DNA of 64,000 bases, from assembly GCF_024448165.1 (NCBI RefSeq), contig NZ_JAMOLN010000007.1:33554-97553 (forward strand), read 5' to 3'. A program made the position numbers and the translations under genes. Position 1 is the stretch's first letter, and each line of letters starts with the position of its first letter. Below the pieces are notes generated by a model. The model saw only the letters and a list, made by a program, of their open reading frames with translations, made no database searches and was not told the origin of the DNA. Shown one piece after another: positions 54,209 through 63,211 of this stretch. Source of the stretch: Streptomyces longispororuber (GTDB taxonomy: Bacteria; Actinomycetota; Actinomycetes; Streptomycetales; Streptomycetaceae).

Positions 54209-55558
54209 GTGACGACGCCCCAGAAGAACCGCACCGGGTTCGGCCGGCTCGCGGTGCTCGGCCTCCAGCACGTGCTGGTGATGTACACCGGGTGTGTGAC
54301 GGTACCGCTGGTGTTCGGCGCGGCGGCCGGGCTCGATGCCGCGACGGTCGCCGTGCTCATCAACGCCGATCTGCTCGTCGCGGGCGTCGTCACGATGATC
54401 CAGGGCGCGGGGATCGGCCGGATCCTCGGGGTGCGGATGCCGGTCATGGCGGGCGCCGCGTTCACCGCCGTGACGCCGATGATCCTGATCGCCGGCGAGT
54501 ACGGCATCCAGGCGGTGTACGGATCGATGCTCGCGGCCGGCGTGTTCGGGCTGCTGGTCGCCCATCCCTTCGCGCGGGCGGTGCGGTTCTTCCCGCCGCT
54601 GGTGAGCGGCGTGGTCATCACGGTGGTCGGGCTCGCGCTGATCGGGGTGGGGGTGAACCTGGTCGTCGGGAACGATCCGAAGGCCGCCGATCACGCGGCG
54701 CCCTCGCGGCTCGCGCTCGCCGCGTTCGTGGTGATCGTGATCCTGCTCGTGGCCCGCTTCGGCCGCGGCTTCCTCGCGCAGACCGGCGTGCTCCTGGGCC
54801 TGCTGGCGGGGACGGCGGTCGCCGTGCCGCTCGGCCTCGTCGACTTCTCGGCGGCACGGACGGCGGACTGGGTCGGGGTCAGCGCGCCGTTCCACTTCGG
54901 CGCCCCGCAGTTCCCGGCCGTCGCCGTGCTGTCGATGTGCGTGGTGATGCTGGTCCTGTTCGCCGAGTCCACCGCGGATCTGATCGCGGTCGCCGAACTC
55001 ACCGGGAAGCGGCTGACGACGGCCGACATGGCGCGTGGCCTCGCCGCCGACGGGCTCTCCGGGGTCCTCGGCGGCGTGATGAACGCCTTCCTGGACACGG
55101 TGTTCGCGCAGAACGTCGGTCTGGTGACCATGACGAAGGTGCGCAGCCGGCACGTCGCCACGGTCGCGGGCGCGCTGCTCGTCGTGCTCGGGCTCGTCCC
55201 GAAACTGGGCGCGCTCGTGGCGGGATTGCCGCAGCCGGTGGTCGGCGCGGCGGGTCTCGTGATGTTCGCGACGGTCGCGGCCGTCGGCATCACGACGCTG
55301 CGCAAGGTCGACTTCGACGGCACCCACAACCTGCTGATCGTGGCGGTGTCCATCGGCGTCGGCATGGCGCCCGAGGTGGCACCGGACCTGTACGCGCGGT
55401 TCCCCGAGGGCGTGGGGATCGTGCTCGGTTCGCCGGTGACGAGTGCGACGCTGCTGGCGTTCGGGCTCAACCTGGCGTTCAACGGCGGCAGTTCGGGGCG
55501 CGGCGGCACGCGCGGGTCGCGTACGGTGCCGGAGCCCGCACGCGAGCCGGTCGGCTGA
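54209..55558 (+). CDS. Second NCS2-family nucleobase permease
   Basis: 449 residues. LGLQHVLVMYTGCVTVPLVFGAAAG TM1, FAESTADLIAVAELTGKRLT TM8 with the Glu, and FAQNVGLVTMTKVRSRHVATVAGA TM10 signature. GTG 54209 is chosen over GTG 54200 because AAAGGTGG is then the ribosome site. It starts 13 nt after the oxygenase stop, so the permease probably imports the oxygenase substrate. Xanthine/uric-acid-like permeases have this layout. Confidence 0.92.
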   Translation: MTTPQKNRTGFGRLAVLGLQHVLVMYTGCVTVPLVFGAAAGLDAATVAVLINADLLVAGVVTMIQGAGIGRILGVRMPVMAGAAFTAVTPMILIAGEYGIQAVYGSMLAAGVFGLLVAHPFARAVRFFPPLVSGVVITVVGLALIGVGVNLVVGNDPKAADHAAPSRLALAAFVVIVILLVARFGRGFLAQTGVLLGLLAGTAVAVPLGLVDFSAARTADWVGVSAPFHFGAPQFPAVAVLSMCVVMLVLFAESTADLIAVAELTGKRLTTADMARGLAADGLSGVLGGVMNAFLDTVFAQNVGLVTMTKVRSRHVATVAGALLVVLGLVPKLGALVAGLPQPVVGAAGLVMFATVAAVGITTLRKVDFDGTHNLLIVAVSIGVGMAPEVAPDLYARFPEGVGIVLGSPVTSATLLAFGLNLAFNGGSSGRGGTRGSRTVPEPAREPVG

Positions 55559-55564
55559 GGTCAG

Positions 55565-56146
55565 TCAGTACGGGCCGCCACGGTGGTACGAACTCCGGCG
55601 CGGCCGGGGCCGGTCGGCCCGCTCGTGGGCCACGTCGGAGCGGTCCTCCGGGGACGTGCGGGCGGCCTGGGCACGCAGCGCGGCCAGCGCCGCGAGCACC
55701 TCGGTGCGGCGGTCGGCCGCGGTCATCCAGCGCGGCAGCCGCGGGACCATCGCCGTCGTGGGGGACGCCGGGCCGCGCTCCCGCAGGCGCGCCCCGACGT
55801 ACGCGGCGAGGGCGTCCACATGGTCCGCGTCGTACGCCCACAGCACATGGCCCGCGCAGCGGACCTGCAGCCACAGCGGGCGGCCGAAGTAGGGGTCCTC
55901 CGTGCCGCCGAGCGTGACGCCGATGAGGGCGGAGCCCCGCCGCTCGGCCTCCCAGTCGTCCGTCGCGCCGCAGCCCGCGCAGACCAGCCGCCGCGGCCGG
56001 AACAACAGCTCCATGGCGTACCGCAGTTCGGGCAGCCCCGGCCGCTGCGCCACGGTCGCCCGGCCGCCGCAGCGCGGACACACCACGAGGATCGCGCCGG
56101 CGAACCGGGCCAGGGGTGCTCCGTGATCCGTGTGCCGGTCCGTCAC
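55565..56146 (-). CDS. Zinc-ribbon protein of unknown function
   Basis: 193 residues from GTG 56146 with GGAGGGG upstream. Two CxxC knuckles, VVCPRCGGRATV and LVCAGCGATDDW, about 33 residues apart form a likely zinc ribbon. The middle has LWLQVRCAGHVLWAYDADHVDALAAYVGARLRER, and the tail is Arg-rich and probably disordered. Not a named family. Convergent with the second NCS2 gene (6-nt gap) and unrelated by orientation to its neighbours. Confidence 0.7.
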   Translation of the reverse strand: MTDRHTDHGAPLARFAGAILVVCPRCGGRATVAQRPGLPELRYAMELLFRPRRLVCAGCGATDDWEAERRGSALIGVTLGGTEDPYFGRPLWLQVRCAGHVLWAYDADHVDALAAYVGARLRERGPASPTTAMVPRLPRWMTAADRRTEVLAALAALRAQAARTSPEDRSDVAHERADRPRPRRSSYHRGGPY

Positions 56147-56373
56147 GCGGCCCCTCCGCTCCACTCCGCCGTCACCCGGATCGTACGCAACGAAGGGTCG
56201 GGCACGTTCGTCCCGGAATCCGTCCGCGTACGCGCCCTGATCCGGATCGTTCGCCGGGGCCGGACATGAGGGAGCGGCGCACGGGTACTCCGCGCCGGGT
56301 GAACGCCCGGACGAGACGGGCCGACACGGGCCGACGCAGGACGACGCAGGACGACGCGGAGAGGGGCCAGGGC

Positions 56374-56814
56374 ATGACGCATCTGGTGCGTGACGTGATG
56401 ACGGAGGGTGTGGCGGCGGTCCGCCCGGACACGCCCCTGACGCAGACCGCGCAGGTGATGCGGGACGAGGGCATCGGCAGTGTGCTGATCGTCGACGGCG
56501 GGCGGCTGCTCGGTCTGCTCACCGACCGCGACATCACGCTGCGGGTCGTCGCGGAGGGCGCGGACCCGCGGGTCATCGAGGCGGGCGACGTCTGTACGCC
56601 GGACCCGCTGTACGTGGCGCCGGACGAGGAGACGACGCGCGTGGTCTCCCTGATGCGGCGGCACGCGGTGCGCCGTCTCCCCGTGGTGAGCGAGGGACTG
56701 CCGGTCGGCGTCGTCAGCCTCGGCGACCTGGCCGAGCACCGCGACCCGGAGTCGGCGCTCGCCGAGATCAGCAGGGCCGAGCCGAGCCCGGGACAGGGCA
56801 CCGTCCCGTCCTGA
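56374..56814 (+). CDS. Paired-CBS-domain protein
   Basis: 146 residues, two CBS motifs: VRDVMTEGVAAVRPDTPLTQTAQVMRDEGIGSVLIVD with GLLTDRDITLRVVAEG, and CTPDPLYVAPDEETTRVVSLMRRHAVRRLPVV with GVVSLGDLAEHRD. The pair binds an adenine nucleotide and senses energy state. GAGAGGGG upstream of ATG. First of three co-oriented genes with a 62-residue hydrophilic protein and a YihY/BrkB membrane protein. Confidence 0.9.
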   Translation: MTHLVRDVMTEGVAAVRPDTPLTQTAQVMRDEGIGSVLIVDGGRLLGLLTDRDITLRVVAEGADPRVIEAGDVCTPDPLYVAPDEETTRVVSLMRRHAVRRLPVVSEGLPVGVVSLGDLAEHRDPESALAEISRAEPSPGQGTVPS

Positions 56815-56850
56815 GCGCCGCACCGACCCCCGTACGTGAGGAGCAAGAGG

Positions 56851-57039
56851 GTGACCGACCGCAAACAGGAGCAGCGCGACACGGTGCGCGCCGACGATCC
56901 GGCGAACGGACCGCTCACCACCGACCGGGGCGTGGTCACGGACACGTCGCCGGGCACGGCCCAGCCCGAGTTCCTCCGGCAGTTCACCCGCGCCGTGGCC
57001 GAGCACCGGCACTGGGGCCGGCCGCCGGTGCGGGCCTGA
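56851..57039 (+). CDS. Small hydrophilic protein, unknown
   Basis: 62 residues from GTG 56851 with GAGGAGC ahead of it; an earlier GTG (56836) would place the ribosome site inside the gene. Highly charged (DRKQEQRDTVRADDP) with a C-terminal FLRQFTRAVAEHRHWGRPP. Likely unstructured. It lies between the CBS and BrkB genes, same strand, and is of typical codon bias. Confidence 0.6.
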   Translation: MTDRKQEQRDTVRADDPANGPLTTDRGVVTDTSPGTAQPEFLRQFTRAVAEHRHWGRPPVRA

Positions 57040-57122
57040 GCCGGAGCGTCGTCCGCGATCCACGACGCGGTGCGGCGGGACGTCTGAATCACCCCTGCCA
57101 CCACCGGACTCGAGGGAGCATC

Positions 57123-58124
57123 ATGACGCGCGTGGCGAGTGATCCGGCGCAACCCGAGCGGACCGAGGAGCCCAAGGACCCGACCGAGCTGCCCGCCCGC
57201 TCCTGGCTTGCGGTGCTGCGGCGGACCGGCAAGGAGTTCCTCGACGACGGTCTGCCCGACAAGGCGGCGGCCCTGACCTACTACGGGGTCCTGTCGCTGT
57301 TCCCCGCCCTGCTGGTCCTCGTGTCGCTGCTCGGGGTGATCGGCGAGTCGGCGACCCGGGCGGTCCTGGACAACCTGCGGCACCTGACGCCGGGCCCGGT
57401 CCGTGACCTGCTGGACGACGCGGTGCGGGAGTTGCAGGACAACGCGGGCCCCAGCGGGGTCGTCGCGGTGGTGAGCCTGCTGGCCGCGGTGTGGTCGGCG
57501 TCGAGCTACGTCGCCGCGTTCATCCGCACGGCGAACGACGTGTACGACCTGCCGGAGGGGCGCCCGGTGTGGAAGCTGACGCCGCTGCGCCTCGCCCTGA
57601 CGGTGACCCTCATGGTGCTGCTCGCGATCAGCGCGCTGATCGTCGTGTTCACCGGGCCGCTCGCACGGCGGGCCGGTGACACCATCGGGGTCGGTGACGC
57701 GGCGGTGACCACGTGGAACATCGCGAAGTGGCCGGTGCTGCTCGTCCTGGTGGTCCTGATGGTGGCGCTGCTGTTCTGGCGGGCGCCCAACGTCCGAGGC
57801 CCGGGCTTCCGTTGGCTGAGCCCCGGCAGTCTGCTCGCGGTGCTGCTGTGGCTGGTGGCATCCGGCGGGTTCGCCCTGTACGTCGCGAACTTCGGCTCGT
57901 ACAACAAGACGTACGGCACCCTCGGCGGCGTCGTCGTCTTCCTGATCTGGCTGTGGCTGTCGAACCTCGCCATCCTCCTCGGCCTCGAACTCGACGCCGA
58001 GCTGGCCCGCCAGCGCGCCATCTCCGGCGGCCACCCGGAGGGCGAGGAACCGTACGTGGAACCCCGTGACACCCGCACGTGGCCTGCCCGGCTGCGCCGG
58101 CGGCGGGCCGGGCCCGACGGCTGA
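57123..58124 (+). CDS. YihY/BrkB-family inner membrane protein
   Basis: 333 residues, about six TM helices. AAALTYYGVLSLFPALLVLVSLLGVIG at the start, VVSLLAAVWSASSYVAAFIRTANDVYDLPEGRPVWK, and NFGSYNKTYGTLGGVVVFLIWLWLSNLAILLGLELDAEL are the family hallmarks. Formerly called ribonuclease BN in error; transport or lipid-related role suspected. Third gene of the CBS group; convergent with the XdhC gene. Confidence 0.9.
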   Translation: MTRVASDPAQPERTEEPKDPTELPARSWLAVLRRTGKEFLDDGLPDKAAALTYYGVLSLFPALLVLVSLLGVIGESATRAVLDNLRHLTPGPVRDLLDDAVRELQDNAGPSGVVAVVSLLAAVWSASSYVAAFIRTANDVYDLPEGRPVWKLTPLRLALTVTLMVLLAISALIVVFTGPLARRAGDTIGVGDAAVTTWNIAKWPVLLVLVVLMVALLFWRAPNVRGPGFRWLSPGSLLAVLLWLVASGGFALYVANFGSYNKTYGTLGGVVVFLIWLWLSNLAILLGLELDAELARQRAISGGHPEGEEPYVEPRDTRTWPARLRRRRAGPDG

Positions 58125-58220
58125 GCCCGGTCGCGGTACCGGCCCCTGGTCCGATCGCCGCGGCCCACGCCGGACGCCCCGTGCGGGGCGCCCCGCGAAC
58201 GGTCCGCACGCGCCACGGCG

Positions 58221-59333
58221 CTACCCGGCCCGGTGGATCGCCCCGTCGCCGCCCCGCAACGGCACCCCGGTCCCGCCCCGCCGCACCGCGACGATCTCCG
58301 CCCCGATGGAAACGGCCGTCTCCTCCGGTGTGCGCCCGCCCAGGTCGAGGCCGATCGGCGACCGCAGCCTGGCCAGCTCCCGCTCCCCCACGCCCGCCTC
58401 GCGCAAGGCCCGCAGCCGGTCGTCGTGCGTGCGCCGGGAGCCCATCGCCCCGACGTACGCGGCGGGCAGCCGCAGCGCGACCTCCAGCAGCGGCACGTCG
58501 AACTTGGCGTCGTGCGTGAGGACGCAGAGCACGGTCCGCTCGTCCGTCGCGGTCGAGCGCAGATACCGGTCGGGCCAGTCGACGACGACCTCGTCCGCGT
58601 CCGGGAACCGCTCGGGCGTCGCGAACACACCGCGCGCGTCGCACAGGGTGACGTGGAACCCGAGCAGTTTGCCGACCCGCACCAGCGCCCCGGCGAAGTC
58701 GACGGCGCCGAACACGATCATCCGCGCGGGCGGCACGCTCGACTCCACGAACAGCGTGATGTCGCCACCGCACCGCGCCGAGCTCTCCGGCACCTCGCAG
58801 ATCCCGGTCCGCCCGAGGTCGAGCAGCGCCCTGGCCTGGGCGGCGAGCCCCGCGTCGTCGGCCGAGCCGAGGCTGCCCTCGTACGTGCCGTCGGGGCGGA
58901 CGGCCAGCACCCCGCCGCCCGCGAGGTCACCGGGCCCGTCGAGGATCCGGACCACCGCGACCGCCTCGCCGCGCGCCGCGACGGCGAGCGCCGACTCCAC
59001 CGCCGTACGGGACGGGGAGCCGGCCAGGACGGGCACGACGACGACCTCCACGGACCCGCCGCAGGTCAGGCCGACCGCGAACGCGTCGTCGTCGCTGTAC
59101 CCGAACCGTTCCCTGCGCACCGTCCCGTCCCGCAGGGCGTCGGCGCACAGGTCGTACACCGCACCCTCGACGCAGCCGCCGGAGACCGAGCCGACGGCCC
59201 GGCCGTCCGTGTCCACGGCGAGGGCCGCGCCGGGCGGGCGGGGTGCGCTGCCGCTCACCGACACGACGGTGGCGACGGCGAACCCCCGGCCCTGCGCGGC
59301 CCATGCGCCGAGCTCGGCGGCGAGGTCAAGCAT
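58221..59333 (-). CDS. XdhC/PaoD-family molybdoenzyme maturation factor
   Basis: 370 residues. VVSVSGSAPRPPGAALAVDTDGRAVGSVSGGCVEGAVYD and GLTCGGSVEVVVVPV form the CoxI-like N-terminal domain. The XdhC Rossmann domain follows (RMIVFGAVDFAGALVRVGKLLGFHVTLCDARGVF, VLTHDAKFDVPLLEVAL, YVGAMGSRRTHDDR). It inserts the sulfurated, cytosine- or guanine-nucleotide molybdopterin cofactor into the adjacent enzyme. ATG 59333; its first 8 nt overlap the end of the large-subunit gene. Last gene of the operon. Confidence 0.9.
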   Translation of the reverse strand: MLDLAAELGAWAAQGRGFAVATVVSVSGSAPRPPGAALAVDTDGRAVGSVSGGCVEGAVYDLCADALRDGTVRRERFGYSDDDAFAVGLTCGGSVEVVVVPVLAGSPSRTAVESALAVAARGEAVAVVRILDGPGDLAGGGVLAVRPDGTYEGSLGSADDAGLAAQARALLDLGRTGICEVPESSARCGGDITLFVESSVPPARMIVFGAVDFAGALVRVGKLLGFHVTLCDARGVFATPERFPDADEVVVDWPDRYLRSTATDERTVLCVLTHDAKFDVPLLEVALRLPAAYVGAMGSRRTHDDRLRALREAGVGERELARLRSPIGLDLGGRTPEETAVSIGAEIVAVRRGGTGVPLRGGDGAIHRAG

Positions 59334-61446
59334 CGTGCCCGGCCCTGTCCGCCTCGGCGAGCAGCACCCGGTCGGGCCGGATCGGCAGGTGGCGCTGCCG
59401 GGAACCGGTGGCGTGCCACACCGCGTTGGCGATGGCGGCGGCGGTGCCCACGATGCCGATCTCACCGACGCCCTTGATGCCGACGGGGTCGTCGGGGTCC
59501 TCGTCGGGCACCCAGTCGGCCTCGATGACGGGCACGTCGGCGTTCGCGGCGAAGTGGTAGCCCGCGAAGTCCGCGCCGACGTGGCTGCCGAACGTCTCGT
59601 CCCTGACCGCTTCCTCGTGCAGCGCCATGGACAGGCCCCAGGTCATGCCGCCGACCAACTGGCTGCGCGCGGTGAGGGGGTTGACGATGCGGCCCGCCGC
59701 GAAGACGCCGAGCAGCCGGGTGACCCGCACCTCGCCGGTGGTGACGTCGACGGCGACCTCGGCGAACTGCGCGCCGAACGCGTACCGCTCCTTCTGGGCG
59801 AGCTGCGCGATGAGTTCGGCGGTGTTGGTGGTGACCGTGACGCCGGCCGCCGGGATCTCCGTGCCGCGCAGGGTGAGTTGCTCGCGCAGGTCCCGGGCCG
59901 CGGCCATCACGGCCCAGCCCCAGGAGCGGGTGCCCATGGAGCCGCCCGCGACCCAGGCGGCGCCGAAGTCGCTGTCGGCGATGCGGACGTGGACCCGCTC
60001 GGGCGCCGTGTCGAGCGCGTCGGCGGCGAGCACGGTGAGGGCGGTGCGCGCGCCGGTGCCGACGTCGGCCGCGGTGATCCGGACGGTGAAGGTGCCGTCG
60101 GGTTCGGCGGTCACGGACGCCGTGGAGGGTGCCGCGCCGGACGGGAAGGTGCAGGCGGCGACGCCGGTGCCGATCAGCCGGTTGCCCTCGCGGCGCACCC
60201 GCGGCCGGGGGTCGCGATCCGCCCAGCCGAACCGGCGGGCGCCCTCCTCGAAGCAGGCGAGCAGGTTGCGGCTGCTGAACGGCAGTCCGGAGATCGGGCC
60301 CGCCGTCGGTTCGTTGCGCACGCGCAGCGCGATCGGGTCCATGCCGAGCTTCTCGGCGAGCTCGTCCATCGCCGACTCGACGGCGAACGAGCCGGGCGCC
60401 TCGCCGGGCGCGCGCATCCAGGTGGGCGTGCCGACGTCGGCGGGCACGACCCGGTCGACGCTGTGGTGGGCGACGGAGTCGTACATGGTGCGGCCGAACC
60501 CCGCGCTGCCCTCGACGAACTCGCGCAGCGTAGAGGTCATCGACCGGTTCTCGTGCGCGAAGGCACGCAGCCGTCCGTCCGCGTCGGCGCCGAGCCGCAC
60601 CCGCTGGGCGGTGGGGCTGCGGTAGCCGGTGATCGCGAACACCTGACGGCGGGTCAGCGCGATCCGCACCGGGCGCTGCAGTTCGGTCGCGGCCATCACG
60701 GCGGCCACGTGGTGCGACCTGAGTCCCTTGGAGCCGAAGGCGCCGCCGACGTGCTCGGAGCGGACCCGGACGGCGGACAGGTCGAGGGAGAACAGGTTCG
60801 CCAGGTCGTCGGCGACCCACTTGCTGCCCTGGTTGGAGTCGAAGACCTCCAGGCGCCCGCCGTCCCAGCGCACGGTGACCGCGTGCGGCTCCATGGCGCT
60901 GTGGTGCTGCTCGGGCGTGGTGTACGCGGCGTCCAGCACGACGGTGGACGCGGCGAGTTCGGCCTCGACGTCGCCCTTGACGGTCTCGGCGTCCTGCGGG
61001 ACGTACGCGCCCTCCTTGTCGGCGTCGAAGGAGACGTCGTGCGGCTCCTCGTCGTACGTCACGACGAGCGCCTCCGCGGCCTCCCTGGCCTGTTCGGAGG
61101 TCCCGGCGACGACGAGCGCGACGGGCCAGCCGGCGTGCGGCACCCGGTCGTGCTGGAAGACCTCGACGATCGGGTCGGGGCGGCCGAGCGCGCCGATGAC
61201 GTCGTCCTTGATCCGTGGCGCGTTGCCGTGGTGCAGCACGGTCAGCACGCCGGGCAGCGCGCGCACGGCGGCGTCGTCGATCGCCCGGATCCGGCCGCGC
61301 GCGATCGTGGACAGCACCAGCCAGCCGTGGGCGAGTTCGGTGAACGGGATCTCGCTCGCGTAGCGGGCCGCGCCGGTCACCTTGTCGCGGCCCTCGATCC
61401 GGGTGCGTGCGACGCCGACCGCGTCCGGTTTCGCCGTGGTGGTCAT
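59326..61446 (-). CDS. Molybdopterin-binding large subunit of a xanthine-oxidase-family enzyme (PaoC/YagR-like)
   Basis: 706 residues. Blocks: GRDKVTGAARYASEIPF, HHSAMEPHAVTVRWDGGRLEVFDSNQG, EHVGGAFGSKG (Mo-site glycine loop), MRAPGEAPGSFAVESAMDELAEKLG, GSMGTRSWG, and the catalytic Glu in GIKGVGEIGIVGTAAAIANAV. No AYRCSFR of CO dehydrogenase, so an aldehyde or N-heterocycle hydroxylase rather than CoxL proper. The ATG overlaps the FAD-subunit stop. Size and partner features fit the PaoABC aldehyde oxidoreductase group. Confidence 0.9.
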   Translation of the reverse strand: MTTTAKPDAVGVARTRIEGRDKVTGAARYASEIPFTELAHGWLVLSTIARGRIRAIDDAAVRALPGVLTVLHHGNAPRIKDDVIGALGRPDPIVEVFQHDRVPHAGWPVALVVAGTSEQAREAAEALVVTYDEEPHDVSFDADKEGAYVPQDAETVKGDVEAELAASTVVLDAAYTTPEQHHSAMEPHAVTVRWDGGRLEVFDSNQGSKWVADDLANLFSLDLSAVRVRSEHVGGAFGSKGLRSHHVAAVMAATELQRPVRIALTRRQVFAITGYRSPTAQRVRLGADADGRLRAFAHENRSMTSTLREFVEGSAGFGRTMYDSVAHHSVDRVVPADVGTPTWMRAPGEAPGSFAVESAMDELAEKLGMDPIALRVRNEPTAGPISGLPFSSRNLLACFEEGARRFGWADRDPRPRVRREGNRLIGTGVAACTFPSGAAPSTASVTAEPDGTFTVRITAADVGTGARTALTVLAADALDTAPERVHVRIADSDFGAAWVAGGSMGTRSWGWAVMAAARDLREQLTLRGTEIPAAGVTVTTNTAELIAQLAQKERYAFGAQFAEVAVDVTTGEVRVTRLLGVFAAGRIVNPLTARSQLVGGMTWGLSMALHEEAVRDETFGSHVGADFAGYHFAANADVPVIEADWVPDEDPDDPVGIKGVGEIGIVGTAAAIANAVWHATGSRQRHLPIRPDRVLLAEADRAGHDA

Positions 61447-62444
61447 CGGGCGCCCTCCGGTCCGTGCTGTTCGAGTTCGGTGAGGAGTGCCACGACGAGA
61501 TTGCGGATCAGCGGCACCTTGTACGTGTTCTGGGACAGCGGTTGGGCCGCGGCGAGCTCGGCGTCGGCCGCGGCGGCGTAGGCGTCGGCGTCGGCGGGGC
61601 CGCCGATCAGCGCCCGCTCGGCGGCCGTGGCCCGCCAGGGCCGGGACGCGACCGCGCCGAACGCGAGCCGCGCGTCGCGCACGACGCCGTCCTGTACGTC
61701 GAGGGCGGCGGCCACGGAGCCGACCGCGAAGGCGTACGAGGCGCGCTCGCGGACCTTGCGGTAGCGGGAGTGCGCGGCGACCGGCGCTGCGGGCAGCGTG
61801 ACCCCGGTGATGAGCGCGCCGGCGGGCAGCGCGGTCTCCAGGTGCGGGGTGTCGCCGACGGGACGGTAGAAGTCGGCGAGCGCCAGCATCCCCGGCCCGG
61901 CGGCGGTTTCGTACGTCACGACGGCGTCGAACGCGGCGAGTGCGACGCCCATGTCGGAGGGGTGCACGGCCACGCAGTGCTCGCTCGCGCCGAGGATGGC
62001 GCCGTTGCGGTGTTCGCCGGCCACGGCCGGGCAGCCACTGCCGGGAACCCGCTTGTTGCACGGCTTGCCGATGTCGGTGAAGTAGGCGCAGCGGGTGCGC
62101 TGGAGCAGATTGCCGCCGACAGTCGCCATGTTGCGCAGCTGCCCGGAAGCGCCGGCGAGCACGGCCTGCGCCAGCGCCGGGTAGCGGCGCCGCACTTCGG
62201 GGTGCGCGGCGAGGTCGCTGTTGGTGACGGTGGCACCGATCCGCAGCCCGCCGTCCGCTGTCGGCTCGACGCGGTCCAGCGGCAGTTCGCGTACGTCGAC
62301 GAGGCGGGCGGGACGCTCGACGCCCGCCTTCATCAGGTCGACGAGATTGGTGCCGCCGCCGAGGTACCGCGCCTCGGGGTCGCCGCCGAGGACCGCCACG
62401 GCGCCCGGCACGTCGAGTGCCCGCTCGTATCCGAACTCCCTCAC
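61443..62444 (-). CDS. FAD-binding subunit with extra 4Fe-4S motif (PaoB/YagS-like)
   Basis: 333 residues from GTG 62444. FAD sites are YLGGGTNLVDLMKAG and ATVGGNLLQRTRC. Cysteines at about 119, 129, 138 and 157 (RCAYF, KPCNKR, GSGCPA, EHCVAV) reproduce the inserted cluster-binding motif of PaoB and 4-hydroxybenzoyl-CoA reductase beta subunits, absent from ordinary CoxM/XdhB. The subunit transfers electrons from the 2Fe-2S clusters to FAD. Four-nt overlaps with both neighbours. Confidence 0.9.
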   Translation of the reverse strand: MREFGYERALDVPGAVAVLGGDPEARYLGGGTNLVDLMKAGVERPARLVDVRELPLDRVEPTADGGLRIGATVTNSDLAAHPEVRRRYPALAQAVLAGASGQLRNMATVGGNLLQRTRCAYFTDIGKPCNKRVPGSGCPAVAGEHRNGAILGASEHCVAVHPSDMGVALAAFDAVVTYETAAGPGMLALADFYRPVGDTPHLETALPAGALITGVTLPAAPVAAHSRYRKVRERASYAFAVGSVAAALDVQDGVVRDARLAFGAVASRPWRATAAERALIGGPADADAYAAAADAELAAAQPLSQNTYKVPLIRNLVVALLTELEQHGPEGAR

Positions 62445-63007
62445 GCCACCTGCTCCTTCGCACCGTCGGTGGTCTGCGCCGCGGCCCGGGCGACGGCCTG
62501 CACGATCGACACGTACGCGCCGCAGCGGCACAGGTTCCCGCTCATCCGCTCCCTGATCTCCTCCGGGGTGAGGGGTGGCGGCCCGGCCTCGGGCCGCACG
62601 TCCTCGGTCGCGGCGGACGGCCAGCCCGCCGCGTGCTCCTCCAGGACGGCGAGGGCCGAGCAGATCTGGCCCGGTGTGCAGTAGCCGCACTGGAATCCGT
62701 CGAGTTCGACGAACGCCTGCTGCACCGGGTGCAGTCGGTCGCCCTGGGCGACGCCCTCGATGGTGGTGATCTCACGGCCTTCGGCGGCGACCGCGAGCTG
62801 CAGACAGGACACGGCCCTGCGCCCATCGACGAGGACGGTGCAGGCACCGCACTGCCCCTGGTCGCAGCCCTTCTTCGTGCCGGTCAGGTCGAGCCGCTCG
62901 CGCAGGGCGTCGAGCAGCGTGGTGCGGTGATCGACGGGCAGGGTGTGCTTCTCCCCGTTGATGTTCAGGGTGACGGCGCTGGACGTGGACGTCTCGGCCG
63001 GGGACAT
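62441..63007 (-). CDS. 2Fe-2S subunit (PaoA/YagT- or CoxS-like)
   Basis: 188 residues. N-terminal plant-type cluster KKGCDQGQCGACTVLVDGRRAVSC and C-terminal cluster QCGYCTPGQICSALA with GNLCRCGAY give the two 2Fe-2S centres. No Tat signal, unlike the E. coli periplasmic PaoA, so the enzyme is probably cytoplasmic. ATG 63007 has GAAGG upstream. First gene of the operon; a divergent TetR gene and two palindromes lie upstream. Confidence 0.92.
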   Translation of the reverse strand: MSPAETSTSSAVTLNINGEKHTLPVDHRTTLLDALRERLDLTGTKKGCDQGQCGACTVLVDGRRAVSCLQLAVAAEGREITTIEGVAQGDRLHPVQQAFVELDGFQCGYCTPGQICSALAVLEEHAAGWPSAATEDVRPEAGPPPLTPEEIRERMSGNLCRCGAYVSIVQAVARAAAQTTDGAKEQVA

Positions 63008-63120
63008 GAGCAGCCTTCTTTCGCGTGTCTCGTGCGAGGAGAATCGGCGCTGTGCGACGGGGCGGGGCGGCCTCGGCATGGGCCTCGGCCGCGTACGCCG
63101 CTATGGTGGACGAACCTGAA

Positions 63121-63169
63121 CGGACATCTGTCCGCTTTTACGGTTCACGAACGTAGTGGACAACTGTCC
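63121..63169. promoter_or_regulatory. Two palindromic operators of the molybdoenzyme/TetR divergon
   Basis: CGGACA-TC-TGTCCG (63121-63134) and GGACA-AC-TGTCC (63158-63169) are copies of one palindrome with centres 36 bp apart. They lie between the divergent 2Fe-2S subunit and TetR genes, matching dual binding by TetR dimers. Confidence 0.78.
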
Positions 63170-63211
63170 GCCTAGCAAGGACGTTTCCTGGCCACGGCCG
63201 AAGGAGGACGC

